This document shows, one piece after another, positions 8,201-15,100 of a stretch of DNA of 16,786 bases. A model generated the notes under the pieces. That model worked only from the letters and a program-made list of their open reading frames with translations. It did no database searches and was not told the origin of the DNA. Positions within the stretch are counted from its first letter, which is position 1, and each line of letters opens with the position of its first letter. Made by a program: the position numbers and the translations under genes. This stretch comes from Verrucomicrobiota bacterium (GTDB lineage: Bacteria; Verrucomicrobiota; Verrucomicrobiia; Opitutales; Opitutaceae): contig JAEWIY010000135.1 in NCBI GenBank assembly GCA_023386835.1, positions 1 through 16,786 of the forward strand, read 5' to 3'.

Positions 8201-8955
8201 GCCAGGGCGGGCCAACCGTGGACGTCTTCACGCAGCGGCCGCCGACGCACCGCTACACGGAGAACCAGATCTCCCGCGGTTATGAGCTGGAGTTCACGGC
8301 CAACCCGACCCGCAACTGGCGCATCGCCGTCAACGGGTCCAAGTCCGAGGCCATTCGTAGTGACGTTCCGGATGCAGCGTTCTCCCAGATCATCGACTTC
8401 ATCGATGACTCGTACCGCAACACGCCGGCCGGCTTGATGAAGGTCAACATCAGCGCCACCAGTCCCAACCTCGCCGGCACGGCGATCAACGCCACGGTGC
8501 GCGGCAACCACTGGTCGCGCTTCCTCGGCAACGTCATCTACCTGCGCGCCCTCAACGGGCAGCCGCAGCCGGAAGTCCGCGAGTGGCGCGCCAACCTGGT
8601 GTCGAACTACAACTTCACCGAAGGCAAGCTGCGCGGCACCGGCATCGGCGGCGCGTACCGGTATGTCTCCGCCGGCACGATCGGCTTCCCCTACATGCGG
8701 GTGGAGGGTCAGGCGGACCCGACGCTCGATCTCAACTCACCCTACAAGACGGACGACGACCACACGTTCGATCTGTGGCTGAGTTACCGCCGGAAGCTGA
8801 CCGAAAAGGTCGACTGGCGGATCCAACTGAACGTGTACAACGCGTTCGGTCACAACAAGGTCATCCCGCTGAACACCCAAGTGGACGGCAGCCCTGGCAT
8901 GTTCCGCATCCAGGAAGGCCGGAGCTGGGCCATCACCACCACGTTCTCGTTCTAA
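5266..8955 (+). CDS. TonB-dependent outer-membrane receptor, Opitutaceae type
   Basis: A ligand-gated outer-membrane channel powered by TonB-ExbBD. The chosen start, ATG 5266, gives 1229 residues; an ATG at 5284 is equally possible. Both precede a signal peptide with basic residues, a hydrophobic stretch at 25-36 (LPVALLLLAGSS) and likely cleavage near AHAQA (38-42). A frame extension back to 5095 precedes the signal peptide and is not expected to be translated. The mature N-terminus carries an acidic linker and then TVVLSPFEVTSDRD at 57-70, the TonB-box position in this family. The plug covers about 75-210, with VRGLTSADNTRNFF near 155-168 and RGPNAILFGLGSPAGVIN at 186-203. The remainder is the beta-barrel, ending in the terminal Phe of TTFSF. 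There is no STN signalling domain and no carboxypeptidase-like N-terminal domain. The substrate is unknown; the neighbouring giant protein suggests an oligosaccharide. No susD-like gene follows. Confidence 0.95.
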   Translation: MTTPQGMLQRYPARIAAPRRTLGRLPVALLLLAGSSWAHAQAVRSNDDDSPDDTSDTVVLSPFEVTSDRDVGYQAVDTLAGTRIRTNLADVGSAISVVTKEFLQDLGATNNETLLAYTVNTEVSGPRGNFSGAATGPTEADESATFGNPNAANRVRGLTSADNTRNFFLSSVAWDGYNVSRVDLQRGPNAILFGLGSPAGVINGTTDSAAFTGNRGELGLRFDQFDSFRAHLNYNHVLLPNELAVRVAGLRDNKKFRQDPAFEDNHREYIALSYRPRQLNSRDTLFQVSGNFENVKIRSNRPRTTTPNDFITPFFVPKEQGGQGGQTVNRLTYDTRTTVGGQPNPNFNQNTWLTSDFGVGGPMYIFNSAGGQPHWRVGQLVTEGALNAAGVVQNPTATVATPTTLIWGAAFNPLLIEAFPTHATEEGFPYSNLGAYRQIGLSDPSIFDFYNKLLDGPNKREWLDADIAELMVENTFFQNRLGYSVAFFREDADRGQTSILGGAHRIKIDVNEVDMEGRPNPNVGRAYVDEPVFGGTTVEQSEREALRAQVFGMYDFSERGSGWLSRMVGRQSINALYQSDEDTRERRSLQVRAMAPDYANYGALTGVARTNWRFTPRYYLSNDLRGRSLDSGLNLSNVADYIIPDGGKHEIRYFDTTWNAPAGVTPGQPWTPPLHVPVNNSPYLTQSQNPENYVGWTTGVFTLVDPLDGTQESRDYATRVASMNRFEVDSLVAVYQGFFLNNALVATYGWREDKYKTTSIEAPFRIGPAGIPSLDEGADTRPEVFSLSSPNAFRKEDLTHTTNWSVVTHLNRLLGERDFLPLNVSFSYNRGEAFAPVAGRLDGFGHELPTPAGKTEDLGVLLTTKDNRFSLRLTKYKTEIALASSPANIDSQMFILEQAISFPARTLAIINSLSGTARENLLNTYTAAPSDIPSTWTGTQPEYFRDVVMPAYTNFLNELDTRFNDFVNYWTRTGRLVPSQGGPTVDVFTQRPPTHRYTENQISRGYELEFTANPTRNWRIAVNGSKSEAIRSDVPDAAFSQIIDFIDDSYRNTPAGLMKVNISATSPNLAGTAINATVRGNHWSRFLGNVIYLRALNGQPQPEVREWRANLVSNYNFTEGKLRGTGIGGAYRYVSAGTIGFPYMRVEGQADPTLDLNSPYKTDDDHTFDLWLSYRRKLTEKVDWRIQLNVYNAFGHNKVIPLNTQVDGSPGMFRIQEGRSWAITTTFSF

Positions 8956-8963
8956 GCCAGGCG

Positions 8964-8999
8964 ACTCCGCCGCTCCTCGGGGCGGCGGAGTTTTTTTTT
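8964..8999 (+). terminator. Strong intrinsic terminator of the receptor gene
   Basis: ACTCCGCCGC (8964-8973) pairs perfectly with GCGGCGGAGT (8982-8991) and is followed by nine T residues (8991-8999). It begins nine bases after the receptor stop codon. This is a textbook factor-independent terminator and argues that the downstream giant gene has its own promoter. Confidence 0.95.
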
Positions 9000-9034
9000 G
9001 CCGGTCGCCATTCTGCCGATCCCGGTGGCCCGTG

Positions 9035-9051
9035 GGACTCCCCTGGAGTCC
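9035..9051. promoter_or_regulatory. Perfect palindromic element GGACTCC-CCT-GGAGTCC
   Basis: Two 7-bp arms (9035-9041 and 9045-9051) flank a three-base centre. Skipping one base on the left, the match extends with GTG and CAC outside. There is no T-tract, so it is not a standard terminator. It lies 123 bp before the giant gene's ATG, so it may be an operator for that gene or a structure in its leader. The role is inferred from position only. Confidence 0.35.
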
Positions 9052-9087
9052 ACAGTCACGGCGGAATCCGACTGTTGAAACCCCCAC

Positions 9088-9113
9088 GGGCGCGCTGGAT
9101 CGCGCGCCCTTTT
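9088..9113 (+). terminator. Terminator-like hairpin in the leader of the giant gene
   Basis: GGGCGCGC (9088-9095) and GCGCGCCC (9102-9109) form a perfect 8-bp GC stem with a six-base loop, followed by TTTT and then C. A direct repeat AAACCCCCAC flanks it (9078-9087 and 9119-9128). It could be a back-up terminator for the receptor gene, or, if the promoter lies upstream, an attenuator ahead of the ATG at 9174. Confidence 0.4.
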
Positions 9114-9173
9114 CTCCCAAACCCCCACCGTTTCTGCCCCGCGCGGAGACGGCCCTAGCGACTGCTTGCCCAA

Positions 9174-12100
9174 ATGAAACCCACCGGCGTTCGAACCCTC
9201 GTCGCACTCGCAACTGCGCTCCTGCTGAGCTTCGCCTCCCGTGTCCCCGCTCGCGAAGCGGCGGTCAACCTCCACTGGGCCGACGACTGGCTGCCGCCCA
9301 TCCTCGCCGATGCGGTCCAGAACACGAGCCCGATCCGGGTCTGGACCGCCGTCGGAGACGGGACCTTGACCCTCGATGCGGAAGGCTGGCCCACCACCGA
9401 CGCCAGCCTGATTATCTGGCACGGCCTGCCGAACAGCCGGCTCGGCAAGTACCGGCTTTATTTCGAAGGCCAGGCCAACATCGGCCTTGGCTTCACCAAC
9501 GGAACGATGGTGGTCGAGAGCAACGTCTACACGGCGGCAACCCACTCCTCCGTCGTGACGCTGCACCTGCAGGCCCACGCGTCGCAGTTCCAGTTGGTCT
9601 TTACCGGCACGAACGGCGGGGTGCGCAACGTGAAGGTGATGCGTCCCGTTGAGGACGGCTCCGTGATCTCGCACGACCCGGACGAGGTCGTCGATCGCGT
9701 CATGGCCGCGCAGCTCACGCAGCTGAACACGGTGCGCTACATGGACCCGCTGCGGACAAACTCCGAACCGGAGCTGCAGTGGGGCGACCGCCAGTTGCCG
9801 GGCCAGTTCATCAACCGGCGCAAGTTCAACGCGTATCCACTGCCCAATGGCGCGACCCGCTCCACCGGCATGCCGTGGGAGTACATCATCGCCATCGCGA
9901 ATGCCACCCAGACGAACGCGTACATCTGCCTCCCGGCGATGGTCGACAGCGACTACATCCGCAAGGTCGCGCAACTCTTCCGTTACGGCAGCGACGGTGT
10001 GAACCCGTACACGTCCGAACAGGCCAACCCGCTCTGGGCGCCGCTCGACCCGAACTTGAAGTTGTATGTCGAATACAGCAACGAGGTCTGGAACTCCGGC
10101 GGCAGTTTCAACCAGTTCCATTATGCCCTCGACCGCGCCCAACAACTGGTCGCGGAGAACCTCGACCATCCGATCAACTTCGACCGGCTCGCCCCGGACG
10201 CGGACGCGATCTTCACCAACCGCTACAACTTCCGCGCCCGCTTCACCGCCTGGCGCGGCGCCGAGATGAGCCGTGTGTTCCGCGAGGTCTTCGCGGATCA
10301 GATGATGACGCGGGTCCGCCCGCTCTACGGCCACCAGATCAAACGCGGCAATGCCGCCAGTGACGACATCCACGGCCTCGGCTGGACGTCGGCCTACTAC
10401 ATCCATACCGAGGGTCGCCCGGTGCAGTACTTCTTCTGGGGCGGCGGGCCGGCGACGTATCGCGCCGCGGCCGCGAACGTCACGATCGACACGCTCTGGT
10501 CCACCGGGAACTTTGATCGCGCAACCTACAAGGCCGACATGGCCGTGAACGTGCGCGCCATGCGGGCGTTTGGCATCGAAGCCGTCTCCTACGAGGGCAT
10601 GCCGGCCTTCGGCGATCCCCTCGGCGGCTCCGGGACCCACCCGCTCGCGCAGGAGGCTTTCTACGATCCGCGCATGTACGATGAAATGATCGAGTCGTAC
10701 GAGCTGTTCGAGGAGGTCGGCGGGCTGTTCCAAACGACGTATGTGTGGCACCACGACTACCGCTGGTCGCACATCAACCCCGTCACCTACTCCACCGACA
10801 CGTACCGCGCGCAGGCCGTGCTCGAGGCCAAGGACGCCCCCTCGTCCCCGCTCGACGTGGGCCAGGCGGTGCCCTTCACCTTCCCCGGTCGCAACTACCA
10901 GATCTCCAGCCCGGGCTGGCGGATCAACCAGTCAGCGGCCACCGGCACGCAGACCGTCGACCTCATCACGGGCTACATCGGTTATGCCTTCCGCAGCCAG
11001 ACCAGCGGCGCCTTCGACGCGCAGGTCACGTACTCGCTCCCCGCCGCCGGCAAGTTTGTCGTCCTGGTCAACGGTGAGATCGCCGGGATCATCGATGCTC
11101 CCTCCGCCACCGGCACGGTCACCACCTCGCCGCACCGCTTCCAACTCGGCACCAACACGCTCGGCACGGTGACGGTCCAGAAGTTGAGCGGCGCCAATCC
11201 GACGGTGCATCAAGTGGCGATCACAGCCGCTCCCTCGTCGGGCTCGGCCATTACGCTCAACAACCTCAACCACACCTACGACGGATCCCCGAAGACCCCG
11301 TCCGTGCTCACCCAGCCGGCGGGCCTGCCGTACACGCTGACCTACAACGGCAGCAGCACCGCGCCGTCGCAGGCGGGCTCCTACACGGTCGTCGCGACCA
11401 TCACCGATCCCGCCCACGCCTCCACGACGAGCGGCACGCTCGTCATCGCCAAGGCCGCGGCCACGGTGACCTTGGACAACCTGGAGCAGCCCCACGACGG
11501 CTCACCCAAGTCCGTCACGGTAACGACCGTGCCCGCGAACCTTGCCGTGAGCGTGACCTACGCCGGCGCTCCGACCCCGCCCACCGCACCCGGGTCCTAC
11601 GAGGTCGTCGCAACGGTCACGGATTCCAACTACGCCGGCTCCGCCTCGGGCACATTGGTCATCACCGGCGGCGCGGCCCAGGCCCGCCCGTTCTCGTACC
11701 TGCGCTTCGAGATCACCAGCGCGACCGGCAACGGCCAGCTGCACTTCGGTGAGATCGAATGGCTCGTTGGCGGCACCCGTCACCCCCTCACGGCGCTGAC
11801 GTCCAACACGGGCGGCACCGTCACGGTGTCATCCAATTACCAATACAGCACGACCGCTTGGCGCGTCTTTGACCACAACAACACGTCCGGTCAGCCGACG
11901 TTCTTTGTCGACGCCAACAATACGACGACGCCGCTGCCGATCCACATCACCGCCCACTTCCCCTCCGGCCCGATCGCGCCCACCGCGGTGCGCATCTCCC
12001 GGCCGACGTGGAACGACAACATGACCGGCCTGCGCATCCTCGGCTCAAACGACGGGGAAAGGTGGACGCTGCTCGTGGAAGACACGAACGCCCTCGCCGC

Positions 12101-15100
12101 CTTCGCGCCCGTCAGCGGCGTCGATCAGGCCACGTACACCATCCCGCCAGGCATCATCGACGACGAAGAGCCCGATCCAACCGAGGGTCCGTACGCCGAC
12201 GGTTATCATTACCTGCGCGTTTGGATTGAGGGTTCCCAAAGCACCTCGGCCACGGGCGCAGGCACCGTCCAGTTGCGCGAATTGCGCTGGTTGTCCGGCG
12301 ACCGCGAGCTCCCGCTGTCGGTCGTGACCAACAGCACTGGCAACGCCGAGGTCACCCTCAGCAGCACGACCGACAACGTCGGCGCGCTGGATCGCATGGC
12401 GTTCACCTTGGACAACAACTACGGCTCCCACTGGTACGTGAACATGCGTGACGCCGCTGGCACCCCCAACGCCGTGCCGCGCGAAATGACGCTCTATTTC
12501 CCGGCCAGCCCGGTTTATCCGACCGGGATCCGGCTCACGACGCCAAGCACCTCGCGGCCCTCCGCCTTCCGCTGCGAGGGTTCGAACGACGGCATCACCT
12601 GGGTGCCCCTCTTCAGCGCCAGCGGCCTGACCGCCGCCGATCTGGCCGAACCTTCACCCAGCTCGACCGTCTCCGGCCGCTTCGATTTCGGCGTGTCCGT
12701 TCCGCCGGGTCTGGACGAAACTGCACCCAGCGTGCCCAACGGCCTGACGGTGGACGAGGCCCGCGACATCACCGCGGACATCAGTTGGACCGCCTCAACG
12801 GACAACAGCGACGACACCCTGCTCTACAACCTCTTCGTCGACGGCACGCTCTGGCTGACGACCTCCGGGACGGAGGTGACGCTCCACGGATTCTCTCCCG
12901 AGACGACGTATTCAGTTACCGTGACTGCGCGCGACGCCCGGGGCAATGAGAGTCAACCCAGCGCGCCGTTGCTCGTCACGACGACCGCGGGCGTGCCAGC
13001 CGTGACCTCGATGCAACTCGGCATGGGCCTGCACAGCGACCTCACGGGCATGTTCCGCCCCGGCGTGGACTTCGCGGCCGAGTGGGCCAACTACGCCGAG
13101 AGCAATCCCTTCAGCGCCACCTTCCTGGAGGAACTTTCGGCCTTCAAGGTCCTGCGCTTCATGGACTGGGTTTCGACCAACAACAACTGGACGACCGACT
13201 GGGCCGAGCGCCGGCTGCCTTCCGCCGCCCAGTCAGTGAATTCCAACTTCACCGCGACGACCATCCGCTCCGCCAACGGCGTCTCGTGGGAATGGATGAT
13301 CCGGTTGTGCAATCTCCAGCAGGCCGACTTCTGGGTGACGATCCCGCACGCCGTTCCCGATGACTACGTCATCCAGCTGGCGACGCTGATCAAACAGCAC
13401 CTCGATCCCTCCCTCAAGGTGTACGTCGAGTACTCGAACGAGGTTTGGAACACCGGCTTCGCCCAGGCGACCTACGCGAGCGAGCAAGGCCAGGCGCTCG
13501 GTCTGCACCTAAACGTGGCGAACACGTACGGGCAATCTGCCGCCGCGCTCGCCCGCGCTCGGTTCTATGTCCTGCGCTCGCTCCAGATCCACCAGCTCTT
13601 CGACGACGTGTACGGCGCGGATAGCACCCGCCTCGTGCACACGCTGGCCGGTCAGGCGGCAAACACGAACGTCTCGGTGCTGCACCGCGATGCCCTGGTG
13701 GATCCGGTCACCAACCCGACGGGCCGGACGATCGATGCGTATTCGCTCGCTCCCTACTTCTCGTTCTCGACCGACGGCGGGGTGCCCAACCTGCTCGAGG
13801 TCATGCTCAACGAGATCGACACCACGGTGCTGAGCCGCTCGCAGGCCCAGTACGCGATCTGGGCGCCGCTCGGTATCCCGCTCATCTGTTACGAGGGCGG
13901 CCAGCACATCACGAACAATGCCGAGGCCGCGTCGCGAAATCCGGTGATGTACACGGCCTACAAGCACTACCTCGACATGATTGCGCCGTACTACGACGTC
14001 TTCGTGCACTACAACTACGCGCAGGGCTGGATCCCGGCCCGCGCCTACGGCAGCAAGCCCTCCGTGGGCTACCCGGACCTGATCAGCTACAAACACCGCG
14101 CCATGGAGGACTGGGCCGCCCTGAACCCCACCACGGGCGGATCGGCCCTGCCCACGATTGTGGCGCACCCGCAGGATGCGAGCGTCGGCACCGGTGCGAC
14201 AGTGACGTTCAATGCGATGGCCGTCGGCCAGCCGCCGCTCTCGTATCAATGGTACCGTGACGGCGCCCCGCTGACCGGCGAAACCGGCAGCGCGCTCACC
14301 CTCACGGCCGTGGGTCCGGAATGGAACGGTGCGGAGATCTGGGCGGACATCACCAATGCCACCGGCACCGTGACCACGGAGCGCGCGCTGCTCACCGTGG
14401 CCGAGATCGCGATCCCCCACACCGCGACCTCGCCGGCGCTGGATGGTCAGCTTGACCCGGCTTGGGAAAACGCGCCCTCATGGGCGCTCGAGCACGTTGC
14501 ACTCGGAACAGTCAGCGGCCCCGCCGACCTCAGCGCCCACTACCGGGCGCTGTGGAATGAGACCGGCCTCTTCCTGTTCGTCCAGGTCGACGATGACGTG
14601 CTCGTTGGCGATGCCAGCGGCTCGAATCCGAGCGCCTGGCTTTTCGACAGCGTCGACTTCTACCTCGACCCGGGCAACGACAAGGCCGCCAGCTACCAAC
14701 CCGGCGACGCGCAGTACGTGTTCCGCTGGAACGGCGCCCTTCAGGGCGGCTCAGGTAACCCATCGCTCACCGGCATCACCGCCGCGAGCCAAACGAACGG
14801 CACCCGTTACACGGTCGAAATCCACTTCCCCTGGTCCGCTCTCGGCGCCTCGTCCGGCGCTGATGACCTGATCGGCTTGGAAGTGATGATCAACGACAAC
14901 GACGCCCCGGGCACCGCGGTTCGCGAAGGCAAACTCGCGTGGTGGGGCACGGCCGACCAGGCGTGGAGTTCCCCCGCGCTCTTCGGTTCCGGCCGCCTCG
15001 TGGCGCCCCTCAACAACGCGCCGGTCATCACCACGACCAGCCTCACCAACGGCACCGTGGGCCAGACGTACGAAGAAACTCTGACCGCCAGCGGGGGCGA

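Noticed and set aside
8952..10772. Long minus-strand open frame (606 codons) opposite the start of the giant gene
   Set aside because: It is antisense to the signal peptide and glycosidase-like module 1, has low-complexity composition and no recognisable fold, and would run through the receptor terminator.
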